From positions 1-36,374 of the forward strand of contig JALDTH010000004.1 of assembly GCA_030073355.1 (NCBI GenBank): a stretch of DNA of 36,374 nucleotides, read 5' to 3'. Shown here one piece after another: positions 8,040 through 22,888 of this stretch (its first letter is position 1; each line of letters begins with the position of its first letter). A program made the translations under genes and the position numbers. This DNA comes from Candidatus Midichloria sp. GTDB lineage: Bacteria; Pseudomonadota; Alphaproteobacteria; Rickettsiales; Midichloriaceae. The notes beneath the pieces are model-generated. The model was given only the letters and a program-made list of their open reading frames with translations, searched no databases and was not told where the DNA came from.

Positions 8040-8765
8040 TTAATGTAAATTAAACACGTCGCTTAAGTATACACAAGTTAGTATAGAAAAAATATAAGCT
8101 TGTAATACAGCAATGAATATTTCAAATCCAGTTAAAATTGTCAACAGAGCGAACGGGAAAATACCTAAAAATCCTGCCATTACTGTAAAGGCTGCGAGTA
8201 CTTTTAATACAATGTGTCCTGCGATCATGTTTGCAGCAAGCCTAATAGAGAGACTTATAGGCCTGGCTAAGTATGCAAACAGTTCAATTACGATAAGGAG
8301 AGGTGCCATAAAAATAGGTACTCCTTTTGGTAAAAACAATGATAAAAAGTGAGCACCATGTCTGATAAACCCTAGAAGCGTTATAAAGATAAATATCATT
8401 GCTGCCATAGCAAAAGTTATAGAGATATGGCTAGTAACCGTAAAGCTGTATGGAATCATGCCAAATAGGTTACAAGAAAGTATAAAAATAAATAAAGAGA
8501 ATATCAGCGGAGCAAATTTTCTAGCTTCAGTACCTGCTGTACCTTCAATCATTTGAGTTATAGTATCGTACATAATTTCTACAAAAGCCTGCGTTTTGGT
8601 AATGGGGCCATTTTTGCTGAATAAGATCGGAGATAAAAATAAAGCAGCTAAGGAAATAACTATAACCATAGCGAGTGCTGAATTTGTGAAGTGTAGATTG
8701 AAACCTAGGAAATTAAATTCAAAAAGATTCTTAATAGCAAATTGTTTTAATGGATCGATGATCAT
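8040..8765 (-). CDS. atpB: F0F1 ATP synthase subunit a
   Basis: The stationary proton channel subunit, about 241 residues and several membrane helices. The essential arginine is visible in LSIRLAANMIAGH, and the family segment NLFGMIPYSFTVTSHISIT is present. The open frame extends upstream to 8918, but that would overlap most of atpI in another frame. The ATG at 8765 (MIIDPLKQF) gives the normal alphaproteobacterial N-terminus and leaves a 16-base gap after atpI. Another in-frame ATG at 8798 would overlap atpI by 17 bases and is a possible alternative. Confidence 0.94.
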   Translation of the reverse strand: MIIDPLKQFAIKNLFEFNFLGFNLHFTNSALAMVIVISLAALFLSPILFSKNGPITKTQAFVEIMYDTITQMIEGTAGTEARKFAPLIFSLFIFILSCNLFGMIPYSFTVTSHISITFAMAAMIFIFITLLGFIRHGAHFLSLFLPKGVPIFMAPLLIVIELFAYLARPISLSIRLAANMIAGHIVLKVLAAFTVMAGFLGIFPFALLTILTGFEIFIAVLQAYIFSILTCVYLSDVFNLH

Positions 8766-8781
8766 ACATATATTTTTATTA

Positions 8782-9024
8782 TCAGCCTTTAAAGGCATTA
8801 TAAGCATTATAACTTCCTGCTGCAATACCAAAAATAGAGCCGAGAAATAAAAAAATCGGCGTGGTATTTGTATATTTATCAGCATGATAGCCGATGAACG
8901 CTCCAACTGCCATTCCAACAGCCAATTCCAAAATTAAATTATAACTAGAAAAACTCTTCTTAGTTTTGCGGCACACACTTAGTCTTTGTCGTAAACTGGA
9001 AATTTTTTTCTCTATTTCATCCAT
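8782..9024 (-). CDS. atpI: ATP synthase protein I (AtpI/AtpZ type)
   Basis: A small membrane protein of about 80 residues that opens the alphaproteobacterial F0 operon and is thought to help assemble the c ring or support ion handling. It has a charged N-terminal part (DEIEKKISSLRQRLSVCRKT) and two predicted hydrophobic helices; the second contains IFLFLGSIFGIAAGSYNAYN. The ATG at 9024 is preferred over a TTG nine bases upstream. The operon promoter should lie in the region from 9025 to about 9240, which otherwise holds no gene I recognise. Confidence 0.85.
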   Translation of the reverse strand: MDEIEKKISSLRQRLSVCRKTKKSFSSYNLILELAVGMAVGAFIGYHADKYTNTTPIFLFLGSIFGIAAGSYNAYNAFKG

Positions 9025-9240
9025 AATTTTCAAGGCCGAGATGGAACTATTGTGAGTGATAGAGTACCAGAAATTAAACAGCAGTCAATTGTTTCATGTG
9101 GCTATGTAATCATTCTTACTTGCATAAAGCTCGAGAGTATGCTAATATTTTATTGTATTCCTTCGAATGTGGGTTGTTTTGTTTTTTAGGTTTTGCGATA
9201 CGACGACTGAGCATAGAAGTATTTGTGGGTGCTGATAACC

Positions 9241-10690
9241 TTTAAGGAACTGGTTACGGCAAGTGATGTTTTCATAGATAAAACTTATATTTATTAAAGA
9301 AATCATGGATGAAGCTCTTGAAGCTACTTATATTACTAGACCTAGAAGATGGGGCAAGACTACTAGTTTGGATATGCTTAGGACTTTTCTTGAAGTAGAA
9401 GTAGATGAATATGGCAATAAGAGAGCTGAAAACTCTAACAAAGTTCTGTTTACTGGAGGTGTAATTGACATAGGCGCTAATAACACAAAAAACTAGAATC
9501 TTTAAATCATCAGGGTTTATGTCCGGTTATCTTCGTTAATTTCAAAGATGTTATGGGGAATTCATGGCAAGAGGTGGAAAGTATGCTAAGATTAATGCTT
9601 GGTAAGATTTATATACAACATAAGTATATAGCTTGTTATTTACATAATATTATCACCAACCCGCGCTCTAATTACGCAGATGAACATGAGGCCACTGAAT
9701 TCTTAAAGAAATACAACTGTATATATGAAGAGGATGGAAGAAGAGCTACTAAGGAAGAGCTTGTTGATAGCCTGGAATTTTTGACTAAGCTTTTACATAA
9801 AATTTCTGGCCAGCCGGTATACATTCTAATAGATGAATATGATAACCTGTTAATCACTTATTAGAAGCAAAAAATCCTGATCATGACCTTATAAAAAAGA
9901 CTACTGGGCTGCTGTCAATATTATGTCTGCTTAAGATAACAATTATTATTTAAAGAAAATTGTACTAACTGGTATATTCGATAGTGTAAAAAGGCAGGAC
10001 AATCTAGTTTTAATACTTATTGCATAAGTGATCACAAATTTAGTAAAAGCTTTGGTTTTAGTGATGACGAAGTCAACTCAAATTAGAACAAGCATATTCT
10101 TATCTATTACTTAACTCTGGTTATTTAACTGTAAGAATGGAGGATAATAGATATTTCTTTAAAATCCCTAACTTTGAAGTAAGAAAGGATTTTGCTTTAG
10201 TTATTGAAGAGGAAATATAAAAGTTAGAAAAGTACAATAATTTGGCAGAATCGAGCTATGGCAAATCTTTGTTAAAATCACATGATAAGCTAGAGCCCAA
10301 CGAATATCGTGAAGCTGTGGATCTTATTATCAACGCAAATAAAGTTTAGAGAAATTACTTAAAAGTAGCTTGTCATGTGATAATAAATATGCAAGCTTTA
10401 GTCTACTCCAGCTAGCTGCAGTTATTAGTAACTAGAAAATATTATCAGTATTACTTGCACATTGCGGTAAAGAGCTAATCAGCAACAAGAATAACGAATT
10501 AAAGGTGATAGATTTTGCCTATTTATCTGGCAACAGGCAATATAGTGAATAAGATAGCAGATAAATGCTATCCATTTTCAGGGGGTTTTCATATACTCTA
10601 GGTATAGCTTATCTTAATCTTATCACTGGAGGTATCAAGCTATACAGTAAATTTTCAACACCCAAGGACGCAAGTAAGGTAGAGACTTTA
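9241..10690 (+). pseudogene. AAA-ATPase-like protein (AAA_ATPase-like/DUF1703 type), broken
   Basis: Pieces in shifting frames form a once-complete protein. FKELVTASDVFIDKT is followed after a frameshift by IKEIMDEALEATYITRPRRW, then GKTTSLDML, which supplies a Walker A-like TRPRRWGKT. A frameshift near 9490 leads to LNHQGLCPVIFVNFKDVMGN. YILIDEYDNLL supplies the Walker B. Further breaks lead to LKKIVLTGIFDSVKK, ISDHKFSKSFGFSDDEV and RYFFKIPNFEVRKDFALV. The tail, with several stops, includes SSYGKSLLKSHDKLEPNEY, LKVIDFAYLSGNRQYSE and TLGIAYLNLITGGIKLYSKF. These proteins usually pair an N-terminal ATPase with a C-terminal PD-(D/E)XK-like nuclease and are often present in multiple copies in intracellular bacteria; I could not confirm the nuclease residues in this tail. 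Function is not established. At least six lesions make this copy dead. Confidence 0.85.
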
Positions 10691-10693
10691 AGA

Positions 10694-10927
10694 TCATGGT
10701 ACTTTCCAAAAGTTTTTTTGATTTATCGTACATTCTAGAAATTTTTTATATTCTGTATCACTTAATGTTCTCTTACATTTTCAATAGGAAGGTGGGTCAG
10801 CCCCTGATTTGGCTTTAGCGTTTTAATAAAGTGGTTATATAAATTCTGTCCTATATATATAGGCTATAGTTGGTGTTAATTCTTCTTTCGTTAGTATTGA
10901 TTCTATATTGTGTGTTATATTAGTCAT
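10694..10927 (-). pseudogene. Small hypothetical gene, frameshifted, coupled to its upstream neighbour
   Basis: Starts at the ATG at 10927, which overlaps the stop of the 65-residue gene upstream as ATGA, and is preceded by a strong AGGAGG ribosome-binding site. The pieces read MTNITHNIESILTKEELTPT, IAYIYRTEF, then after a shift NHFIKTLKPNQGLTHLPIEN, and after a second shift RTLSDTEYKKFLECTINQ and KNFWKVP before the stop. Joined, they would make a protein of about 77 residues. I do not recognise the family. Two frameshifts suggest a dead gene, although the continuity of sensible codons in all three pieces suggests recent loss. Its 3' end touches the end of the AAA-ATPase relic. Confidence 0.5.
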
Positions 10928-11121
10928 GCCAACCTCCTTTGCCTCTTCTTGCGACTATTTGCTGCAATGTAAGTATAGAAATGCTTGTAATGGTTCTCTT
11001 CACTTAGAGCTTGATTAATGCCAAGCAGAAGAGCAAAAGCATTGAGAATTTTTTTGTTCTCTATAGATTCTATTCGATTTATGATTTTCTCTAAATCACA
11101 GCCATTGATTACAGTAGACAT
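10924..11121 (-). CDS. Small hypothetical protein, first gene of a coupled pair
   Basis: An open 65-residue frame starting at ATG 11121: MSTVINGCDLEKIINRIESI, mixed charge with a hydrophobic middle (ILNAFALLLGINQAL) and a strongly basic C-terminus (SRKKRQRRLA). It is predicted to be mostly helical. It overlaps the next minus-strand gene by four bases (ATGA), and the AGGAGG site for that gene lies inside its last codons, so the two were translated together. Size and arrangement resemble small regulatory or toxin-antitoxin-like pairs, but no motif supports that. I do not recognise a family. It lies divergent from alaS, with the 11122-11300 spacer holding both promoters. Confidence 0.5.
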   Translation of the reverse strand: MSTVINGCDLEKIINRIESIENKKILNAFALLLGINQALSEENHYKHFYTYIAANSRKKRQRRLA

Positions 11122-11300
11122 AACATTCTTTAATATAATGAGTTGTAAATTACACTTATAGCTAATACGCAGATTTTTTAGAAAAAATCAATAACAGATT
11201 AATATTTTAATAAAATATTGGTGAGATTAGGCTCAATTTAAATTGCTTAAAAAGTAAAAATATCGTAGAAAAATAAGGTACTTTTAATTTAGGAAAACCT

Positions 11301-15897
<4,597 letters not shown>

Positions 15898-15988
15898 AAA
15901 AATTTATTAAATCGAGCTACAATGTATTGTCAATAACTGTAATGTGTGTTACTCCTAGAAACCCAGTTCTGCAGGCTAATTTTATTAA

Positions 15989-16537
15989 ATGATTCGACAA
16001 AAAAGTATTATTAAAAAGTATGCAAAAACTCTATATGAGATAGCAAAAGAACAAAGCTCTATAGAGAGTATTAAAAAGGATTTAAATGCTATTTCAGAGA
16101 AATTAAGCAATAACAAACATTATAAAAAGCTAATGTTTTCTCAATTTTCTCCATATAAGATGAAAAAAATGTTCATTAATACTGCGTTAGATGGACTTAA
16201 TATTAGGAAGATTACTAGAAATTTTATAGAAGTTCTACTGGTTAATAATAGGATTAATATGTTAGATGATATGCTGAAATGCTTTAATGATATTATTCTT
16301 TCTGAGTCTGGCATTGTAAAGGCAAATTTGACAGTCTGTCCGCATCAAGAAGATATAAGTCAATTTATTAAGGAGCAGTTAGGGAGTGTATCGGGCAAGG
16401 AAATACTATTGGAGTCCGAAGAAAATAAAGAGATCTTAGGTGGTTTTATTATCAGGGTTGGTAATAAAGTGCTGGACTACTCGTTAAGAAATAGGCTAAA
16501 TAAGCTAAAAAAGTACTTGAATGAAGGTAAGAAATGA
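15989..16537 (+). CDS. atpH: F0F1 ATP synthase subunit delta
   Basis: The stator cap that joins the b/b' stalk to the top of F1. It is 182 residues and mainly helical, with an N-terminus [19 protein letters not shown] typical of delta/OSCP and a C-terminal segment [20 protein letters not shown] that matches the family's conserved end. It is the first gene of the F1 operon; its stop TGA overlaps the atpA start as ATGA. The spacer from ligA (15898-15988) carries a TTGTCA element that could be a -35 box, without a convincing -10 match. Confidence 0.94.
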   Translation: MIRQKSIIKKYAKTLYEIAKEQSSIESIKKDLNAISEKLSNNKHYKKLMFSQFSPYKMKKMFINTALDGLNIRKITRNFIEVLLVNNRINMLDDMLKCFNDIILSESGIVKANLTVCPHQEDISQFIKEQLGSVSGKEILLESEENKEILGGFIIRVGNKVLDYSLRNRLNKLKKYLNEGKK

Positions 16538-18057
16538 AGGCTTCAGAGATATCTAACGTGTTAAAACAAAAAATCTCCGGGTTTCAGGAGGTCGCTTCTC
16601 TCGATGAAATAGGACAAGTGGTTAAAGTGTCAGATGGAGTTGCCATAGTATTCGGCCTTGACGCTGCCCAGGCTGGTGAGGTTGTTGAATTTAGTAGCGG
16701 TGTAAAGGGTCTAGTGCTGAATTTGGAAGCCGAGAGCGTTGGAGTAGTTATATTTGGTAGCGACCGAGACGTTGTTGAAGGAGAAACAGTTAAAAGGACT
16801 GGAGAAATTCTTGAAGTTCCCACGGGCAAGGGTTTACTAGGGCGGGTTGTAGATGGCTTAGGTAACCCTATAGACGGTAAGGGACCATTAGAAAATGTTG
16901 AATACAGGCGAGTGGAAGTAAAGGCCCCGGGAATTATAACTAGACAGTCGGTGAGCGAGCCTGTACAAACTGGTATTAAAGCAATAGATGCGCTTATCCC
17001 AATAGGCAGAGGGCAGCGGGAATTAATCATAGGAGATAGGCAAACAGGTAAGACCGCTATAGCAATTGATACTATATTAAACCAAAAAGATGCTCATATA
17101 TCAGGCGATGATAAAAATAAGATATACTGCATATATGTCGCGATTGGTCAGAAAATTTCATCTGTTGCCAAAATCATTAAAAAACTTGAGGAAGAAGGAG
17201 CGATGAGCTATACGACGGTCGTTTTAGCGTCAGCTTCAGAACCAGCTCCAATGCAATTTATTGCTCCTTACACAGGTTGCAGTATTGGCGAATTTTTTCG
17301 TGATAACGCAATGCATGCCTTAATCATATACGATGACTTAAGTAAGCATGCAGTAGCTTATAGGCAGATGTCATTATTATTACGTAGACCTCCGGGACGC
17401 GAAGCTTATCCCGGAGACGTCTTTTACTTACATTCGCGGCTTCTAGAAAGAGCCGCTAAAATGTCAGACAAAGATGGTGGTGGCTCTTTAACCGCCTTAC
17501 CCATTATTGAAACGCAAGGAGGAGACGTCTCGGCATACATCCCGACAAATGTAATTTCGATTACTGATGGACAAATTTTCTTAGAAACAGAACTCTTTTA
17601 TAAAGGTGTTAGACCTGCAGTGAACGTTGGGTTATCAGTTAGCCGGGTTGGATCTGCTGCACAAATTAAAGCTATGAAACAAGTTGCAGGTAGTATTAAA
17701 TTGGAACTTGCGCAGTATAGAGAAATGGAAGCCTTTTCTCAATTTTCTGCAGATTTAGATTTGGCAACGCAAAAATTATTGGCTCGGGGCGAAAGACTAA
17801 CAGAACTCTTAAAACAGGCTCAGTATAGCCATAGCGCTGTTGAAGAGCAGATTTTAGGCCTTTTTGCGGGTATTAATGGGCATTTGGACGCTTTGGCAAT
17901 AAAAGACGTTAAGAGATTTGAAGAAACATTACATGAGCATACCAAATTTAATAATGCAATATTGCTCGAGCGAATAAAAACAGAACAAAAAATTAGCGAT
18001 GATATTGCAAAAGAGCTGCATAAAGTTTTATCTGATTTTGCCAAGTCTTTTGTGTGA
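16534..18057 (+). CDS. atpA: F0F1 ATP synthase subunit alpha
   Basis: Non-catalytic nucleotide-binding subunit of the F1 head, 507 residues. It shows the P-loop [14 protein letters not shown], the Walker B region [17 protein letters not shown], the segment [17 protein letters not shown], and the signature [17 protein letters not shown]. Length is normal and the frame is unbroken. It overlaps atpH by four bases (ATGA) and is followed by atpG after a short gap. With the beta subunit it forms the alternating hexamer around gamma. Confidence 0.98.
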   Translation: MKASEISNVLKQKISGFQEVASLDEIGQVVKVSDGVAIVFGLDAAQAGEVVEFSSGVKGLVLNLEAESVGVVIFGSDRDVVEGETVKRTGEILEVPTGKGLLGRVVDGLGNPIDGKGPLENVEYRRVEVKAPGIITRQSVSEPVQTGIKAIDALIPIGRGQRELIIGDRQTGKTAIAIDTILNQKDAHISGDDKNKIYCIYVAIGQKISSVAKIIKKLEEEGAMSYTTVVLASASEPAPMQFIAPYTGCSIGEFFRDNAMHALIIYDDLSKHAVAYRQMSLLLRRPPGREAYPGDVFYLHSRLLERAAKMSDKDGGGSLTALPIIETQGGDVSAYIPTNVISITDGQIFLETELFYKGVRPAVNVGLSVSRVGSAAQIKAMKQVAGSIKLELAQYREMEAFSQFSADLDLATQKLLARGERLTELLKQAQYSHSAVEEQILGLFAGINGHLDALAIKDVKRFEETLHEHTKFNNAILLERIKTEQKISDDIAKELHKVLSDFAKSFV

Positions 18058-18072
18058 TATTTGGGAAAGGCT

Positions 18073-18927
18073 ATGTCTTCATTAAAATTTTTAAAGGGAC
18101 GGATGAAGAGTGTAAAATCTACCCAGAAAATTACTAGAGCAATGCAACTTATCTCCGCTGCAAGATTGAATAAGGCACGAGAAGCTTTAGAATTATCTAT
18201 TCCGTACACAACTGCAATGCAGGAAATGATAATATCTGTTGCAGGGAGTGCTGAATTAAATATACCAATGTTTAAAAAATCTTCTGAAGAAAAGCAAAAA
18301 CATTTGATCGTTGTAGTTACCTCGGATAGGGGGCTGTGTGGCTCCTTTAATGCTGCCGTAATCAAAAAAGCAAAAGAGTATTGTACTACACTACAAACTT
18401 TAGGTGAAAGTTTTTATATAAGGTGCATTGGAAAACGTGGTTATGAGAGCTTAAGTAATCATTTTGGGATAGAAGTAATTACAAAAGTTCCGAGCACAAA
18501 GCAAATAGATGCTAGATTAGCAAGCTCAATAGTAGAAAATATTATTAAGGATTTAAGCTTAAATAAGTTTAATACTGTAAATATCATATTTAATAATTTT
18601 ATATCAGTAATGCAGTATGAAACAGTTAATGAACAAATTATTCCTTGTGAGGTCGGAATGACCAATCAAAGTGCAAGCTTTGAGTTTGAGCCGGTTTTAC
18701 CAGAAATATTAGAAGAGCTAACAGAGAAATATTTAATAGCTGTTATTTATAATGTACTACTTGAAAATGCAGCCAGCGAACATAGCGCGCGAATGACTGC
18801 TATGGATAATGCGACAAGAAATGCGAGAGCAATGCTATATAATTTAAGTCATGAATATAATAAAACAAGACAGGCTTTAATTACAAAAGAGCTTATTGAA
18901 ATTATTTCAGGAGCTCAAGCAATATAA
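18073..18927 (+). CDS. atpG: F0F1 ATP synthase subunit gamma
   Basis: The central rotor shaft of F1. The 284-residue protein begins with MSSLKFLKGRMKSVKSTQKI followed by TRAMQLISAARL, the conserved N-terminal helix, and contains VVTSDRGLCGSFNAAV. It ends with the coiled C-terminal helix MDNATRNARAMLYNLSHEYN followed by KTRQALITKELIEIISGA. An in-frame TTG twelve bases upstream extends the frame, but the ATG at 18073 has a good GGAAAGG ribosome-binding site and begins the conserved domain. It lies 15 bases after atpA. Confidence 0.96.
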   Translation: MSSLKFLKGRMKSVKSTQKITRAMQLISAARLNKAREALELSIPYTTAMQEMIISVAGSAELNIPMFKKSSEEKQKHLIVVVTSDRGLCGSFNAAVIKKAKEYCTTLQTLGESFYIRCIGKRGYESLSNHFGIEVITKVPSTKQIDARLASSIVENIIKDLSLNKFNTVNIIFNNFISVMQYETVNEQIIPCEVGMTNQSASFEFEPVLPEILEELTEKYLIAVIYNVLLENAASEHSARMTAMDNATRNARAMLYNLSHEYNKTRQALITKELIEIISGAQAI

Positions 18928-20367
<1,440 letters not shown>

Positions 20368-20381
20368 TAAGTAGGTAGATA

Positions 20382-20621
20382 GTGCCAAAAATAAACTGTA
20401 AGTTATTAACACTTAATTCAAAGATTCTAGACAAGGATTTAGACATGATAGTAATTCCGGGAAAGGAGGGAGAATTAGGAATTTTAAGTGGACATGTACC
20501 TATGATCGTTGCATTAAAAAAGGGGCAAATCAAAGCTTATTTAGAGAATACTATAACGACTTATGATATTGAGGGTGGCTTTGCTCATATCACTAAAGAT
20601 ATGTGCAATATACTTTCTTAG
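20382..20621 (+). CDS. atpC: F0F1 ATP synthase subunit epsilon, short form
   Basis: The 79-residue product contains only the N-terminal beta-sandwich domain: LLTLNSKILDKDLDMIVIPG, then KEGELGILSGHVPMIVALKK, then IEGGFAHITKDMCNILS. The family usually adds a C-terminal helical hairpin of about 45 residues that can inhibit ATP hydrolysis; here the stop comes right after the sandwich. The start is GTG with a moderate GTAGG ribosome-binding site, 14 bases after atpD. No helical domain is readable in any frame directly downstream. The beta domain alone is enough to bind gamma and the c ring, so the protein is probably functional but non-inhibitory. Confidence 0.9.
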   Translation: MPKINCKLLTLNSKILDKDLDMIVIPGKEGELGILSGHVPMIVALKKGQIKAYLENTITTYDIEGGFAHITKDMCNILS

Positions 20622-20696
20622 GTTTTATAAAGATGTATAATGTATAAATGGTTTGATGAACTTGATTTAGGATCAAGAATGCGTTGTAGAATTTTC

Positions 20697-21122
20697 TTAT
20701 TGTTCTTCTGCTTCTGCATAGCAATTTGGTGTTTCGTAGAGCCTGATTTTTATACACTTAATTTCTGAATCTTTAAAAAGCTGTGGACATATAATGTGAA
20801 GTAGATACTTAGCCATATTTTCAGCAGTTGGATTTTGGTTCATGTAGTATATTGTTTGTTCAATATTATTACTGATTTGATCTCCAAGAATTTTATCAGA
20901 TATATTTAAGATAGTGTTATGATCCCAATTTTTATCTACCCAGCTGCCAAGCTTTTCTTTAATATCAGAAAAATCTATAACTATGCCAATGTCAGATAGC
21001 TCTTTAGCTACAAAAGTTGCTTCGACGGTATATCTATGCCCATGTAATTTGTAACATTTACCTTGATGCCCAACTACTCTATGTGCTGCATCAAATTCTA
21101 TTTTTCTTGTGCAAGAAATCAT
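20697..21122 (-). CDS. queD: 6-carboxytetrahydropterin synthase QueD (6-pyruvoyl tetrahydropterin synthase family)
   Basis: A 141-residue T-fold enzyme expected to make 6-carboxy-tetrahydropterin from dihydroneopterin triphosphate, the first dedicated step toward queuosine in tRNA. The zinc ligands appear as FDAAHRV (first His) and KLHGHRY (second and third), with a catalytic Cys in GKCYKLHGH. The segment DFSDIK and the late NPTAENMAKYL, whose Glu binds the pterin ring, are family hallmarks, and the C-terminus has RLYETPNCYAE. No other queuosine gene is in the window. The gene runs toward atpC, and its start is one base before the end of zapA. Confidence 0.93.
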   Translation of the reverse strand: MISCTRKIEFDAAHRVVGHQGKCYKLHGHRYTVEATFVAKELSDIGIVIDFSDIKEKLGSWVDKNWDHNTILNISDKILGDQISNNIEQTIYYMNQNPTAENMAKYLLHIICPQLFKDSEIKCIKIRLYETPNCYAEAEEQ

Positions 21123-21123
21123 A

Positions 21124-21448
21124 TTATTTTGTTAAATTTTTTGCTAATTTGTTTATTTTTTCACCAACGTGACCTAACAGCTCATAAAATGATTTAGTGA
21201 GCGTTTGGCTTCGTTCTTCTACAATAGCTTGTGCTTTCGCGGTAGAAGCGTTTCTTGCTTTGATTACTTCATCTTGTAGCCATTAATGCGGTAATTAAAA
21301 TAGCCTTGATATCCGTTAAACCTTTTAAATTTGACTTAAGATTATTGATCTTACCGTTGACTTCATCTGCTAACATTAATATTTTCTCTTTTTCTTCTGA
21401 CTCAATTTGCAGAGACAAGTTTCCTATTTTTAAATCCACAATCGCCAT
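21124..21448 (-). pseudogene. zapA: Cell division protein ZapA, interrupted by a frameshift
   Basis: ZapA binds and bundles FtsZ filaments at midcell. The first half reads MAIVDLKIGNLSLQIESEEK, then EKILMLADEVNGKINNLKSN, ending ILITALMATR before TGA. In the +1 frame the rest follows without gap: DEVIKARNASTAKAQAIVEE, then the C-terminal coiled coil RSQTLTKSFYELLGHVGEKI. The two halves together give a normal length of about 107 residues. This is a single lesion, so it could be a recent mutation, a sequencing error, or a real +1 shift at AGA-TGA; I judge a mutation most likely. The start overlaps the stop of the upstream coiled-coil gene as TAATG. Confidence 0.72.
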
Positions 21449-21762
21449 TAACTTTTCCTAAGTAACATGTTCTTGAGTTGGGTTATAGAGAGATCGACGT
21501 CATAAGACGAATTTCTATCCAGTAGTGCTTCATGTGCGGCTACGTGCATTGGATTTTTACAGGACCGCTCCTGGAGCTCTTGGCTCATTATACTATTAGC
21601 ATTCTTAAGTTTTTGGATCTCTTCTTTTAATACGTTATTTATGCCTAACAGTTCCTCGATGCGATTTAAGGCTTCATCTTTTTCTTTGATAGCTCGATTA
21701 ATAGATTTTTCAAGATAATCTATAGCATCAAATAAACGCTTCTGTGCGCTTTTATCGCTCAT
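21448..21762 (-). CDS. Coiled-coil protein upstream of zapA (DUF4164-like)
   Basis: A 104-residue, mostly helical protein with a heptad-like pattern (LFDAIDYLEKSINRAIKEKD, then EALNRIEELLGI, then LKEEIQKLKNANSIMSQELQ). Short coiled-coil proteins of this kind precede zapA in many alphaproteobacteria and are classed as DUF4164; a role with ZapA in Z-ring organisation is an inference from that context. The stop codon overlaps the zapA start (TAATG), so the two were translated together. If ZapA is truly lost, this protein may be without its partner. It is divergent from tatB, with about 100 bases between them. Confidence 0.7.
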   Translation of the reverse strand: MSDKSAQKRLFDAIDYLEKSINRAIKEKDEALNRIEELLGINNVLKEEIQKLKNANSIMSQELQERSCKNPMHVAAHEALLDRNSSYDVDLSITQLKNMLLRKS

Positions 21763-21861
21763 AATGTTTTCTCCAGGATATTTTTGTGATATAATTAAAA
21801 TGCCTTACAGTATAGTATTCTACGATAAAATATTAATAATTACAATAAGAGTGATTTTTGA

Positions 21862-22155
21862 ATGTTTGATATATCTCTTGCAGAGCTTGGTGTCGCCAGC
21901 ATTGTTTCTATAGTAGTTTTTGGACCTAAAGAATGTCTTAAGGCATTTAAGTACATACGATATATATGGGTGAGATGCAAAAAAATTATTTCACACTATA
22001 TGCACCCTATTCAAGAAGAATTAAGGCATGTTAAGGATCATTTAATTGATCTCGAAGGAGAAATTCAACCGACCTATGATTTAGAAGAGATAAAGAAAGA
22101 ATTAAATAGTTTAAAAAAAGATGGCAAAAGAAAAACTCGTAAGAAAAACATTTGA
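21862..22155 (+). CDS. tatB: Sec-independent protein translocase TatB
   Basis: Receptor component of the twin-arginine pathway. The 97-residue protein has the typical short N-terminal membrane helix (MFDISLAELGVASIVSIVVF), the hinge GPKE, an amphipathic helix and a charged tail ending KRKTRKKN. The N-terminal glutamate of ISLAELG is a hallmark of TatB as opposed to TatA. Its end overlaps the tatC start by 35 bases. No tatA gene is present in the window. Confidence 0.88.
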   Translation: MFDISLAELGVASIVSIVVFGPKECLKAFKYIRYIWVRCKKIISHYMHPIQEELRHVKDHLIDLEGEIQPTYDLEEIKKELNSLKKDGKRKTRKKNI

Positions 22156-22888
22156 AGAACATTATAGAGATTTAAAACTTAGGGTTATTTATGCGGTTTC
22201 ATGGTTTATTCTCTGTACAATAATTTGTTTTTTTATTGCAGAAGAAATTTATAATATTTTAGTAGCTCCTCTTGCTGAAGCATTTCATGATAAAGAGGGC
22301 AGAAAATTAATCTTTACCGGGCTTACTGAAGGACTAACTACACACGTAAAGCTATCTTTATATACTGGATTTCTTTTAAGTTTTCCTTTTATTATTGCTC
22401 AAGTTTATCTATTTATTGTCCCAGGTCTATATAAACGCGAAAAGATAATTTTTTTATCTTATGTAACATCTTCTACATTACTTTTTGTGTTGGGTACAGC
22501 CATGGTTTACTTTTTAGTGATCCCAACTGCGTGGAGATTTTTTCTGAGCTTTGAAAAATTTGGTTTTGACTCTAGCTTGCCGATTCTGCTAGAAGCTAGG
22601 ATTAGTGAGTACCTAGATTTGATATTAGATTTAATAATAGGCTTTGGCTTAGCATTTCAATTACCTATCATTCTTGTTATTTTAATTAGCATGGAAGTTG
22701 TTAAGGTCAGTCATTTAGTAAGGTTTAGGCGTTATGCTATAGTAATTATTTTTATTATTGCAGCTATTCTTACCCCTCCAGACGTATTTAGCCAAATTAC
22801 TCTTGCACTTCCTTTACTATTATTGTACGAAATCTCTATTGTTTTAGGAAAATTAATCAGAAAAAATGTGGGACATAAAATTTATTAG
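22121..22888 (+). CDS. tatC: Sec-independent protein translocase TatC
   Basis: Core membrane subunit that binds twin-arginine signal peptides. It is 255 residues with six hydrophobic segments. It has the N-terminal motif EEHYRDLKLRVIY, corresponding to the family's HLxELRxR box, the segment SFPFIIAQVYLFIVPGLYKR with its conserved glycine-leucine-tyrosine, and the late ILTPPDVFSQ. The ATG at 22121 lies inside tatB; there is no later start that keeps the N-terminal motif. It overlaps serS by 23 bases, so tatB, tatC and serS are a tightly packed operon. Confidence 0.96.
   Translation: MAKEKLVRKTFEEHYRDLKLRVIYAVSWFILCTIICFFIAEEIYNILVAPLAEAFHDKEGRKLIFTGLTEGLTTHVKLSLYTGFLLSFPFIIAQVYLFIVPGLYKREKIIFLSYVTSSTLLFVLGTAMVYFLVIPTAWRFFLSFEKFGFDSSLPILLEARISEYLDLILDLIIGFGLAFQLPIILVILISMEVVKVSHLVRFRRYAIVIIFIIAAILTPPDVFSQITLALPLLLLYEISIVLGKLIRKNVGHKIY

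Noticed and set aside
8766..8918. Longer N-terminus for AtpB
   Set aside because: It would overlap most of atpI in another frame and does not resemble the normal start of subunit a, which begins at 8765.
16584..17030. Minus-strand ORF antisense to atpA, and similar antisense ORFs in alaS, ligA, nuoG and serS
   Set aside because: They are shadows of strongly conserved coding genes, with no ribosome-binding sites or family resemblance.
20640..20768. 42-codon plus-strand ORF after atpC (MYKWFDELDLGSRMRC...)
   Set aside because: Its hydrophobic second half is antisense to the 3' end of queD, there is no clear ribosome-binding site, and it does not supply the missing helical domain of epsilon.
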